A stretch of DNA of 64,000 bases from Sedimenticola_A sp040506425 (GTDB lineage: Bacteria; Pseudomonadota; Gammaproteobacteria; Chromatiales; Chromatiaceae). Position numbers and translations under genes: made by a program. Shown here piece by piece: positions 26,638-34,794 of this stretch. The stretch spans positions 1,178,001-1,242,000 of the forward strand of contig OZ245051.1 in the NCBI GenBank assembly GCA_965224515.1, in the 5' to 3' direction. The notes under the pieces are model-generated. The model was not told where the DNA came from and made no database searches. It was given only the letters and a program-made list of their open reading frames with translations. Numbering within the stretch: the first letter of the stretch is position 1; every line of letters starts with the position of its first letter.

Positions 26638-27198
26638 ATGAACAGTAGAGCCCTTGCCATCCCACACAAGGCTGCCGCCATCACCCTGTTGATGGCGTTC
26701 AGCCTTCTGTTTCTCTCCCTGGCCGAGGCCCGGGAACTCAAACCCATGCCCGCCCCTGAATTCACTCACCAGGCATCCGGTGACTGGTTGAACTCGGCTC
26801 CTATCTCCCTCTCATCCCTCAAGGGTAAAGTGGTACTGCTGGATTTCTGGACCTTTGACTGCTGGAACTGCTACCGATCATTCCCCTGGCTGCACTCGGT
26901 TGAAGAGAAGTTCGGGGACCAGCCATTCCAGGTGATAGGAATACATACACCGGAGTTTCAGCACGAGCGCAAACGTAAAAACGTGGAAAAGAAGATCGGG
27001 GAATTCAAACTGACCCACCCGGTGATGATGGACAACGACTTCTCCTACTGGAACGCAACCGGCACCCGCTACTGGCCCAGTTTCTACCTGGTAGACAAGC
27101 AGGGGAGGCTGCGTCACCAGTTTATCGGTGAAACCCATGCCGGAGATAAAAAAGCGGTCAACGTGGAGCAGGCCATCTCTTCGCTTCTGGCTGAATAG
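26638..27198 (+). CDS. Exported thioredoxin-like (TlpA/ResA-type) protein
   Basis: 186 residues from the ATG at 26638; a GTG three codons earlier is possible. A signal anchor (about 12-32) is followed by a thioredoxin fold with LLDFWTFDCWNCYRSFPWLHSVEEKF: active-site C75 and C78 in an unusual CWNC motif. The cis-Pro region is YWPSFYLVDKQG. It probably reduces or transfers periplasmic disulfides, perhaps for cytochrome c maturation, which would fit the c-type cytochromes that follow; this is inference. It is related to the TlpA domains of NHL-type thioredoxins. Confidence 0.85.
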   Translation: MNSRALAIPHKAAAITLLMAFSLLFLSLAEARELKPMPAPEFTHQASGDWLNSAPISLSSLKGKVVLLDFWTFDCWNCYRSFPWLHSVEEKFGDQPFQVIGIHTPEFQHERKRKNVEKKIGEFKLTHPVMMDNDFSYWNATGTRYWPSFYLVDKQGRLRHQFIGETHAGDKKAVNVEQAISSLLAE

Positions 27199-27265
27199 AG
27201 ACAGCCGGAATAAGCTGCACTGCGCCCGAGAACCAGGCCTTGATTATGGGCGGGAATGCCTCCCC

Positions 27266-27700
27266 TCAGTCACTCACTTCCAGCCGGTAGTTTGCATGGC
27301 ACGAGGTGCAGATAGCCATCAATGCCGCGAGCTGCTCCAGGGAGTGGTTTACATCCCCAAAGTCCCTGGCATCCCTGGCGATGGCCTGGAATCCAAGATG
27401 CATCTGTGGACCCAGCCCCCTGTATGCTTCGGGCATCAGGGTACGGCGCTGGATCACCTCGTCGCTGTGATCCATGCTGCCCAGTTCTGACGCCAACTCT
27501 GCAACCCGGTCAAAATTCTCAGATGACAGGGCAACGACTATTCCCTGTATGGTCTCAAGGTTCTTGCGCATATCGGCCAGAATCTGCGGTTTGAACTTGG
27601 CCGGTATCTTTATCGCAGTTCGATGATCACTCGTCTCAGCCAACGCGGGAAAAGAGAGGCTGAACAGGACCAGGGAAAATACTGAAATCCATAGCTTCAT
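27266..27700 (-). CDS. Class II c-type cytochrome (cytochrome c-prime-like)
   Basis: 144 residues from the ATG at 27700, preceded by AGGAAG. A signal peptide (about 1-22, ...SFPALAE) leads to a helical domain with a single heme site CTSCH near the C-terminus (C131-H135). A C-terminal CxxCH after a four-helix bundle is the layout of cytochromes c-prime and c556. It would be periplasmic and bind one heme; electron transfer or gas binding cannot be told apart from sequence alone. It is convergent with the thioredoxin-like gene and follows the other cytochrome gene by 54 bp. Confidence 0.8.
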   Translation of the reverse strand: MKLWISVFSLVLFSLSFPALAETSDHRTAIKIPAKFKPQILADMRKNLETIQGIVVALSSENFDRVAELASELGSMDHSDEVIQRRTLMPEAYRGLGPQMHLGFQAIARDARDFGDVNHSLEQLAALMAICTSCHANYRLEVSD

Positions 27701-27754
27701 AAGTAGTGCTTCCTGTTTACGGGTTTCCAAAAACAAGACAGCGACGGGTATACG

Positions 27755-28225
27755 CTAACTGCAAAACCGCTTCAGTTGACGTTGATCTTTCTTTGCATGT
27801 TCAAGGTCACCCTTTTTCTTCGCTCTGTTAACCGCTATCTGCCAATGATCGCAGGGTGGCTGAAACTGCTCTTCCAGAATGTAGATGGCTATCTTCTTCA
27901 ACATCTCGTCGGGCAGTGGCATCGGTGGCATCAGACCCAACTGGGACAGCGCCTCGCTGTGTTTTGCATTTTCCTGGGTGGGCTTTTTGACAAACTCCAC
28001 CATGCTCTCCACGAAATCTTCATTATCGAGGGTGTTTCTTTTATAAAGCTTTTGCACGCCCCACATCGGGGGTCCCAGGGGAGGGTCCATCGACGGGTTG
28101 TGGCATACGTGGCATGCAGGATACAAGGCCTTGCCTTCAGCAGCTTCAGGACTGAGGGAGTAGCTGTTCGCTGAAAACAACGCCATGCTCAGTATTATCA
28201 GGAATGTTTGTGTATTCATGTGCAT
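27755..28225 (-). CDS. Class I c-type cytochrome with Cys-containing tail
   Basis: 156 residues (a start two codons later is possible). A signal peptide (about 1-24) is followed by one heme site CHVCH (C38-H42). A likely axial Met lies in LGLMPPMPLPDEM. After the cytochrome fold there is a basic tail of about 35 residues with two more cysteines (PPCDHW and the final CS), which is unusual for a simple monoheme cytochrome. It is periplasmic and probably co-transcribed with the class II cytochrome. Confidence 0.82.
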   Translation of the reverse strand: MHMNTQTFLIILSMALFSANSYSLSPEAAEGKALYPACHVCHNPSMDPPLGPPMWGVQKLYKRNTLDNEDFVESMVEFVKKPTQENAKHSEALSQLGLMPPMPLPDEMLKKIAIYILEEQFQPPCDHWQIAVNRAKKKGDLEHAKKDQRQLKRFCS

Positions 28226-28423
28226 TTTCTAATATCCACCCTGGGCCCGAAAATTGGAATTTGATATCAAGCTATCACGCATGAATTGGGAATTCCATGT
28301 ACAGGTAGAGGCGACAGTTATGGTTTCCAGGTCACAAACAGGGTCAATCATCTCGGCCAATTGGCCATACAGGTTATACAATAGTCATCAGGCATTGCAG
28401 TTACCACAAACGAGTAGTCACAG

Positions 28424-29341
28424 ATGAAGAGCGCACTGGATAGGGTAATCGATGAGGCGGGACGAATCGTCCTGGGCAAAGAGCAGGTGGTACGCCTTGC
28501 GGTGGCCTGCCTGTTGGCAAGGGGGCACCTGTTGATCGAGGATCTGCCAGGTGTTGGCAAGACCACCCTGGCTCATCTACTGGGCAGACTGTTGGGACTG
28601 CAGTACCAGCGTATTCAGTTCACCAGTGACCTGTTACCGGCGGACATCATCGGCGTCTCGATCTATGACCGCCATGAGTCGCTGTTCCGTTTTCACCAGG
28701 GACCGGTTTTCTCCGAACTGGTGCTGGCAGATGAGATCAACCGCGCAACCCCCAAGGCACAAAGTGCACTGCTCGAAGCGATGGAGGAGCGCCAGGTCAC
28801 AGTGGAAGGAGAGACCCGTCGCCTGCCCGATCCCTTCTTTGTTATCGCCACCCAGAACCCAGCTCACCAGATCGGCACCTTCCCGCTGCCGGAGTCCCAA
28901 CTCGACCGGTTTTTGATGCGCATACACCTGGGTTATCCCGACCCCCGTTCGGAGCGGGCACTGCTTGCCGGAGAGGACCGACGCGATATGCTCGAAACCC
29001 TTGAGCCCTGTATCGAACGGGATCAGCTCAAGGCGCTGCAGAAGCAGGTTGCCGAGGTACATGTATCCGATGCCCTGCTCGACTACTGCCAGGCGCTGAT
29101 CGAGTTCACCCGCACCCACCCGGGCTTCAACCATGGTCTTTCACCCCGCGCCGGTCTCGCCCTGTTGAGAAGCGCCCGTGCCTGGGCCCTGCTGGACGGC
29201 CGTTTCCAGGTACTGCCAGAAGACCTTCAGGCAGTTTTACCCTCGGTGGTCAGTCACCGCCTGCACACCACGGACGATACCGGGGTGGATGATGGCACTG
29301 ACCTGGCCGAGCAGTTGCTGGAATCGGTTCCGATACCATGA
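28424..29341 (+). CDS. MoxR-family AAA+ ATPase
   Basis: 305 residues. The Walker A is DLPGVGKTTLA, Walker B ELVLADEINRATPKAQSALLEAMEE, and VIATQNP is the sensor segment, all typical of MoxR. It is the first gene of a MoxR-DUF58-TgpA operon; MoxR ATPases act as chaperones for maturation of complexes with partner VWA/DUF58 proteins. It overlaps the next gene by 4 bases (ATGA). Complete. Confidence 0.94.
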   Translation: MKSALDRVIDEAGRIVLGKEQVVRLAVACLLARGHLLIEDLPGVGKTTLAHLLGRLLGLQYQRIQFTSDLLPADIIGVSIYDRHESLFRFHQGPVFSELVLADEINRATPKAQSALLEAMEERQVTVEGETRRLPDPFFVIATQNPAHQIGTFPLPESQLDRFLMRIHLGYPDPRSERALLAGEDRRDMLETLEPCIERDQLKALQKQVAEVHVSDALLDYCQALIEFTRTHPGFNHGLSPRAGLALLRSARAWALLDGRFQVLPEDLQAVLPSVVSHRLHTTDDTGVDDGTDLAEQLLESVPIP

Positions 29342-30288
29342 AGTTCAGGCTGCCGGATAGCTTTATCCGTCGCCACGTCTACGCCGATGTCGAGGGACGG
29401 GCGCGAGTAAAGCCCCGCACAATCTACATCCTGCCCACGGCCCAGGGTCTGCTGTTCGGTGCAATTCTGCTGATGATGCTGATGGGCTCCATCAACTACG
29501 CAAACAACCTCGGTTTCATGCTCACCTTTCTGCTCGCAGGCCTGGGTATCGTCGCCATTCTCCATACCTGGAGAAACCTGGTTGGCCTGGAGCTTGTGGC
29601 GGGTCGAAGCGAACCGGTATTCGCAGGGCAGGAGGCACGGTTTGAAATACGGCTTGTGAATCTGCGCCATCAACCCCGCGGCGGCATCAATATACGCTTG
29701 CCTGACGGGGAGCCCGTCGCCTGTGATCTCGACGGCAACTCGAACTCCTCCCTGAGCCTGGCCATCGAAACCCACCATCGTGGACAACAGCCCCTGGGCC
29801 GGTTCGTACTTTTTACCCGCTATCCCATGGGTCTCCTGCATGCCTGGGTCTACATCGAACTGGATAACCACTGCCTGGTTTATCCTGCTCCGGGTTCAAA
29901 AATGCCGCCAGCCCAGGTGCCTGATTACCGCCAGAGCCAGAAGGGGGACAAGGGCGTTGGGGTGGACGACTTTGTCGGCTTGAGAAGCTACCGCGACGGT
30001 GACTCCATAAAGCATATCCACTGGAAGACCCTTGCCCGGGAGCAGGGTCTTCAGACAAAGCAGTTTGGTGGTGACCGTGCCGATCGCCGCTGGCTGGACT
30101 GGGATGCACTTGCCGCGATGGAGACCGAGGCCCGCCTCAGCGCCCTTTGCCGGGGAGTACTGGATGCCTGTGAAAAACAGCATGAATACGGACTGAGACT
30201 GCCGGGAACGGAGATCAGGCCAAACCGGGGCCCGGCACACCGCCACAGCTGTCTTGCCGCATTGGCACTGTTTGGTAAGCCGACATGA
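29338..30288 (+). CDS. DUF58 domain membrane protein
   Basis: 316 residues. Two N-terminal membrane helices (about 35-75) are followed by a soluble part with VDDFVGLRSYRDGDSIKHIHWKTLAREQGLQTKQFGG, the DUF58 signature (RxYxxGDxxRxIxWK). The partner is the MoxR ATPase upstream; translation is coupled on both sides by 4-base ATGA overlaps with moxR and tgpA-like genes. Function in the family is unknown, perhaps in envelope stress or protein maturation. Confidence 0.92.
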   Translation: MKFRLPDSFIRRHVYADVEGRARVKPRTIYILPTAQGLLFGAILLMMLMGSINYANNLGFMLTFLLAGLGIVAILHTWRNLVGLELVAGRSEPVFAGQEARFEIRLVNLRHQPRGGINIRLPDGEPVACDLDGNSNSSLSLAIETHHRGQQPLGRFVLFTRYPMGLLHAWVYIELDNHCLVYPAPGSKMPPAQVPDYRQSQKGDKGVGVDDFVGLRSYRDGDSIKHIHWKTLAREQGLQTKQFGGDRADRRWLDWDALAAMETEARLSALCRGVLDACEKQHEYGLRLPGTEIRPNRGPAHRHSCLAALALFGKPT

Positions 30289-32279
30289 GAAAACCTCTAC
30301 AGGCAGCAATCAACCGGCGGGAGCTGACGGCATTGATCGTGTTGCTGATCATGGCGGTATCTCCACACGTGTTGCATCTCAATCCGTGGATATCGGCTTT
30401 CTTTTTCGCCGCTGTATTTCTGCGCCTGGTAGCCCTGAAAACCCCCAGGGCGCTGCCGGGCCGACTCCTGCTGTTTTTTCTCACCGCCGGTGGACTGGCC
30501 AACGTGCTGGCACACTATCCGTTACTGATAGGAAAGGAGGCCGGGGTTGCACTGCTTGCCTCCATGCTGGGACTGAAACTGCTTGAACTTAAAACCCGGA
30601 GGGATCTTTTCGTCACGGTCTTTCTGGGCTTTTTTGTACTGGTCACCCAGTTTCTGTTTCGCCAGGAGATAGCGCTTGTCATCTATGTCCTCCTGGTGGT
30701 GTGCGGTCTTGGGGCCATTCTCGTGGAGGCAAGCCGCGCCGAGCACTCCAACAGTCTTTTGATACCCCTGCGTAAATCCATCAGCATGCTGCTTCAGGCC
30801 GTTCCTGTAATGGTTGTGCTCTTCGTGTTTTTCCCCCGCTTCTCCGGTCCCTTGTGGAATCTCGGCTTCGAAGGTGACACCGGAATCACCGGCCTGAGCG
30901 ATCGCATAACACCGGGCTCCATCAGTCGCTTAACCCGCTCAAAGGCCGTGGCATTCAGGGTGGATTTCGAGAAAGCGCCACCGGCCAATCACAAGCTCTA
31001 CTGGCGAGGACCGGTACTCTGGCAAACCGACGGCTTCTCCTGGACCGAGGGACAACGCCAGAGGCCTCGACGGCTCGGACTCAGAGTCAGCGGTGATGCA
31101 GTGCGCCACACGGTAACCCTGGAACCGACCCAAAGACGCTGGATCTTCGCCCTTGACCTGCCCAAACGTCGTCCACGGGGATCAATCCGTCTACCGGATT
31201 TTCAGCTGTTGAATATGAAACCCCTGGATCAGCGCATACGTTACGATGTGGAGTCATATACCGATTACAACACCGGCCCGATAACAGACAACGAACGAAG
31301 CCGGGGCCTACAGCTCCCGTCCAACGTTTCACCCCGCATGCACAAACTGGTGGCTGACTGGCAAACACGTACGGAAAATCCGGCTGATATGGTAAACACC
31401 GCACTGCACTATTTTCGGGAGCAGGAGTTCTACTACACCCTCAACCCACCCCAGGTGCTGGATAATCCTGCTGACGAATTTCTGTTCGATACACGCCGCG
31501 GCTTTTGTGAACACTATGCAACCAGTTTCACCCTGCTCATGCGACTCGCCGGCATTCCCACCCGGGTTGTAACGGGCTACCAGGGAGGAGAACTGAATCC
31601 GGTAGGAGGCTACCTGACCGTACGCCAGTCCGATGCGCACGCCTGGACCGAGGTGTGGCTGGAGGGGAAAGGGTGGCTGCGTATCGATCCAACAGCAGCT
31701 GTTGCACCGGAGCGTATAGAACGTACCTTTGACCCGGAGATTGACGATGCCGCCTCTATTGGCGCACCAATCCAGTTCACCCTGAAACAGTCCGATTTTC
31801 TACACAGCATGATTAAGCAGTTGCGCTGGGGTTGGGACTCAGTCAACAGCACCTGGCATCGTTGGGTACTGGGTTACACCATGCAACGCCAGGGCAGGCT
31901 CATGGATATGCTCGGCCTCTCTTTTTTAAGAGGACACAAGCTCGCCTTCGGCATGGTGCTGGTTACCTTTATCGTCACACTCGCACTTGGACTCCTGCTG
32001 TGGAACCAGGCACGAAGCAGAACCGATCCGGTTCAAAAGGCTTTTCTGCGCTTTTGCAGAAAACTTCATCGTATCGGTATAGAACGCAATCCGTGGGAGG
32101 GTCCCAGGGATCTGGCATCCCGGGTAATCAGGCTGCGACCCGACCTGGCAACCGAGGTGGCGCGTATCACCAGTCTCTATGTCGGTATCCGCTACGGCAA
32201 GCAGGACAACCCGCAAAAACGCCGACGACTGCAGATGATGGTTCACGCATTCCGGCCTGCCCGGAAAGAGGCCGGCTAA
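30285..32279 (+). CDS. TgpA-like transglutaminase membrane protein (DUF3488)
   Basis: 664 residues. About six N-terminal membrane helices (to about 180) are followed by a periplasmic transglutaminase-like domain and a C-terminal helix near 555-575. The catalytic triad can be placed in RRGFCEHYA (Cys), SDAHAWTEVW (His) and RIDPTA (Asp). The P. aeruginosa homologue TgpA is essential and periplasmic. Genetic order MoxR-DUF58-TgpA is widely conserved. It ends with a 4-base convergent overlap with the EamA gene. Confidence 0.93.
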   Translation: MRKPLQAAINRRELTALIVLLIMAVSPHVLHLNPWISAFFFAAVFLRLVALKTPRALPGRLLLFFLTAGGLANVLAHYPLLIGKEAGVALLASMLGLKLLELKTRRDLFVTVFLGFFVLVTQFLFRQEIALVIYVLLVVCGLGAILVEASRAEHSNSLLIPLRKSISMLLQAVPVMVVLFVFFPRFSGPLWNLGFEGDTGITGLSDRITPGSISRLTRSKAVAFRVDFEKAPPANHKLYWRGPVLWQTDGFSWTEGQRQRPRRLGLRVSGDAVRHTVTLEPTQRRWIFALDLPKRRPRGSIRLPDFQLLNMKPLDQRIRYDVESYTDYNTGPITDNERSRGLQLPSNVSPRMHKLVADWQTRTENPADMVNTALHYFREQEFYYTLNPPQVLDNPADEFLFDTRRGFCEHYATSFTLLMRLAGIPTRVVTGYQGGELNPVGGYLTVRQSDAHAWTEVWLEGKGWLRIDPTAAVAPERIERTFDPEIDDAASIGAPIQFTLKQSDFLHSMIKQLRWGWDSVNSTWHRWVLGYTMQRQGRLMDMLGLSFLRGHKLAFGMVLVTFIVTLALGLLLWNQARSRTDPVQKAFLRFCRKLHRIGIERNPWEGPRDLASRVIRLRPDLATEVARITSLYVGIRYGKQDNPQKRRRLQMMVHAFRPARKEAG

Positions 32280-33178
32280 ACTCGCGGTTTTGGGCGAAAA
32301 GAGGTTGCCAGAAAAATACCTGTAAATATACCCAGCATACCCAGCAGTTGAAAATAGGTCAGGGGCTCGCCAAGCAACAACACGGCAAGCACTGTGGCGT
32401 AGACCGGAATCAGGTTACAGAACATACCCGCCAGGTTTGCGCCCCCCAGGGCCACCGCCCTGTTCCAGAAAAAGTAAGAGAGTATAGAGGGAAATATACC
32501 GACGTAGAGCAGGATCAATCCGGTATCCAGGTTCAGTGTGAAAAGTCCATGCCTGCTGATATCCCAGAGGTAAAAAGGAAGAATGCCCAGCACACCCAGA
32601 AATACCAATACCCATAAAAGGCCAAGCCTGTTCAGTTCTGCAGGCAACGGCTTTATAAGAACCGAGTAGAGAGAAAAGCTGAAGATCGCCAGCAGCATCA
32701 GGAGATCACCGGGGTTCATTTCCAGGCCGAGCAACACACCAATATCACCCTGGGTAATGATGACAAGCACGCCACACAGGGCCACTGTCAATCCGATGCG
32801 CTGGTAACGGTTTGCCCGCTCCTGTCCCGTGAGCCAGGTCAGCATGAAGACCATCAAAGGCATGGTAGCGGTAACCACACCGACATTGATAACCGAGGTC
32901 CACTGCAGGGCAAGATACTGAAAGGTGTTGTAAACGGAGACCGACAGAAATCCCAGCAGCAGCATCTTCTTCCAGTGAATACGATAGTAGGGCAGATCGA
33001 TCAATACAGCTTTGATTGCAAAAGGGGTTAGCAGTGACAGTGCGATCACCCAACGCCAAAACGAGAGCTCAACACCCGAAATAAGGCCCACCGCCAACTT
33101 GCCTACCACGGCATTTCCGGCCCAGAACAGGGTAGTCAAAGCCAGCAGAACCTGGGGTGTACCAACTTGCATCAGCAC
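32276..33178 (-). CDS. EamA/DMT-family transporter
   Basis: 300 residues with about ten membrane helices in two EamA repeats (LLALTTLFWAGNAVVGKLA..., SYFFWNRAVALGGANLAGMFCNLIPVYATVLAVLLLGE). The family exports amino acids or metabolites; the substrate is unknown. It is the last gene of a minus-strand group with the acetyltransferase (7-base overlap) and a dehydrogenase-like gene. A start at the second Met (33172) is also possible. Confidence 0.9.
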   Translation of the reverse strand: MLMQVGTPQVLLALTTLFWAGNAVVGKLAVGLISGVELSFWRWVIALSLLTPFAIKAVLIDLPYYRIHWKKMLLLGFLSVSVYNTFQYLALQWTSVINVGVVTATMPLMVFMLTWLTGQERANRYQRIGLTVALCGVLVIITQGDIGVLLGLEMNPGDLLMLLAIFSFSLYSVLIKPLPAELNRLGLLWVLVFLGVLGILPFYLWDISRHGLFTLNLDTGLILLYVGIFPSILSYFFWNRAVALGGANLAGMFCNLIPVYATVLAVLLLGEPLTYFQLLGMLGIFTGIFLATSFRPKPRV

Positions 33179-33603
33179 ACCAGCTGCTTAGACATGCGGT
33201 AGTTTATAAATTCAGATCCGCGCAGAGTAACCGTCTGCTCCTTTTCGAGAATGAAACCACGACTCTGGAAAAATGGTCTCGCCGTAATACTCGACTCTGT
33301 ATAAAGGGATGCAATTTTCTGCTCGCATGCTGATTGCTCAACGGCATTTAACAAAAAGCCGCCAACACCCTTTCGCTGCCAATCAACATGTACATAGAAA
33401 CAGTCAATATGACCACTGGGTTCAAGCTCAGCAAATCCCACCAGGCTATCTCTGTGCTCTACAACAATGGGGCGGGTCCGCCTGAGCCTTTCACTCCATT
33501 TCGACAGATCAATCGTATCGGGTGCCCAGGCCTGCAACTGGCGGGAAGAGTAGTCCCTGCAGTTAACCTGGTGAACCGTATCATGATAGGGACGGGGTTT
33601 CAT
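33172..33603 (-). CDS. GNAT-family N-acetyltransferase
   Basis: 143 residues. The acetyl-CoA-binding motif A is FYVHVDWQRKGVGGFLLNAVEQSA (V-x-x-x-x-R/Q-x-x-G-x-G/A pattern), preceded by LVGFAELEPSGHIDCFYV and followed by LYTESSITARPFFQSRGF. Substrate unknown. It starts 2 bases after the dehydrogenase-like gene ends and overlaps the EamA gene, so the three are likely one transcript. Confidence 0.88.
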   Translation of the reverse strand: MKPRPYHDTVHQVNCRDYSSRQLQAWAPDTIDLSKWSERLRRTRPIVVEHRDSLVGFAELEPSGHIDCFYVHVDWQRKGVGGFLLNAVEQSACEQKIASLYTESSITARPFFQSRGFILEKEQTVTLRGSEFINYRMSKQLVC

Positions 33604-33605
33604 CT

Positions 33606-34718
33606 TCAGCCGGTCATCGCAGATTCAAAATCCGTAATTGATGGCGAGATCAGAACCGTATCCCGTACATCTCCGGGCAGGCTGGCGATACAGTCTGCAA
33701 GCACCTGCTTCATATCGCTGCCGAATGCCCCGGCACCCTGCATATGGCAATCAAGCTCCCTCGCCTCACTCCCGAGCAACTCACGTACCACCGCCTGGGT
33801 TGCCAGCGTTTTACCGGGATAGCGCAGCATAAGATAAGACATGACAAATGCCATGTTGATCATCGGTTGTATCACCATACGTGGCAGACCCTTGTCCAGG
33901 GCAAGCTGGATAGCGTATACAATATCCACCACGGCGTGCCGGTTGTTAAAGCCTGCATCCCACTGGTTATCTTTAATGCCTTTGCTCAAAGCAACATCCC
34001 ACTGACGGGTACTGCCCGCCCCGCCGTTGAGAAAAGAGAGATAATCGCTCTGCGCTTCACCACCCAGTACACCTTCATTGAAATACTCGGCGTGCAGTAC
34101 TGCACCGGTACCTATACCTGTCAGGCCATTGAAGACAAGATAGTGGCCGATCAGCTTGGTTATGGATCCGGCAGATACTTCGGTACCGAAAAAACGCGGA
34201 TGACCCAGTCTCTCAAGCATCGGCAGTAGCCTGTCATAAAGTGGCTGATCACCGCTGGCGAGGATCAGCATCCCCTTTGGATCAGCTCCGCCAAGCTGCG
34301 CGCCCAATGGACCACCGGTCAACGGGTAGTTGGCATAATCAACACCATGGGCATTGCAGTATCTATATGCTGTCTCTGCAAAGCAGGGGTTTACGGTCGA
34401 GAGGTGCAGTATAAAAGGACGCTGATTGCATCTTGCTTCGAGTAACACGGTAATCTCTGCAACTATTCCAATGTCATCACCGTTTTTTCCTGCACAGATG
34501 ACAACACCGTCAATCTCACCATCTCCGATAAGTTCATCAAATGAGGCTACCGGTTGCGCGCCATGGTTTCGCCAGGCCGTGCGAAACTTGTCCCTCTCTT
34601 CACCGGCCTTTCCCCTGTCATGAAAACGCATGACCTGTGCAGGTCCAGCGGGAGAAAGGTGTACTCCACCGGGGCCGGCCATCATACCGAGACCACCTAT
34701 GTAGACGAGTTTAAGCAT
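33606..34718 (-). CDS. Atypical beta-hydroxyacid dehydrogenase-like protein
   Basis: 370 residues, longer than usual (about 290-300). A degenerate dinucleotide-binding start (LVYIGGLGMMAGPGG), a substrate segment (ILHLSTVNP, VDYANYPLTGGPLGAQLGGADPKGMLILASGD) and GSITKLIGHYLVFNG, where K is the likely catalytic lysine, follow the 3-hydroxyisobutyrate/6-phosphogluconate dehydrogenase plan. The usual GxGxMG is shifted and an insert follows it. A reductase of a small hydroxyacid is plausible; the substrate is not known. Confidence 0.7.
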   Translation of the reverse strand: MLKLVYIGGLGMMAGPGGVHLSPAGPAQVMRFHDRGKAGEERDKFRTAWRNHGAQPVASFDELIGDGEIDGVVICAGKNGDDIGIVAEITVLLEARCNQRPFILHLSTVNPCFAETAYRYCNAHGVDYANYPLTGGPLGAQLGGADPKGMLILASGDQPLYDRLLPMLERLGHPRFFGTEVSAGSITKLIGHYLVFNGLTGIGTGAVLHAEYFNEGVLGGEAQSDYLSFLNGGAGSTRQWDVALSKGIKDNQWDAGFNNRHAVVDIVYAIQLALDKGLPRMVIQPMINMAFVMSYLMLRYPGKTLATQAVVRELLGSEARELDCHMQGAGAFGSDMKQVLADCIASLPGDVRDTVLISPSITDFESAMTG

Positions 34719-34794
34719 GAGTTATATGCCTCTTTAGAAAACGGTTTACTGATAATGAAACAGGAATGAGAAATCTGCAAAGGGCGGGCGTTTC

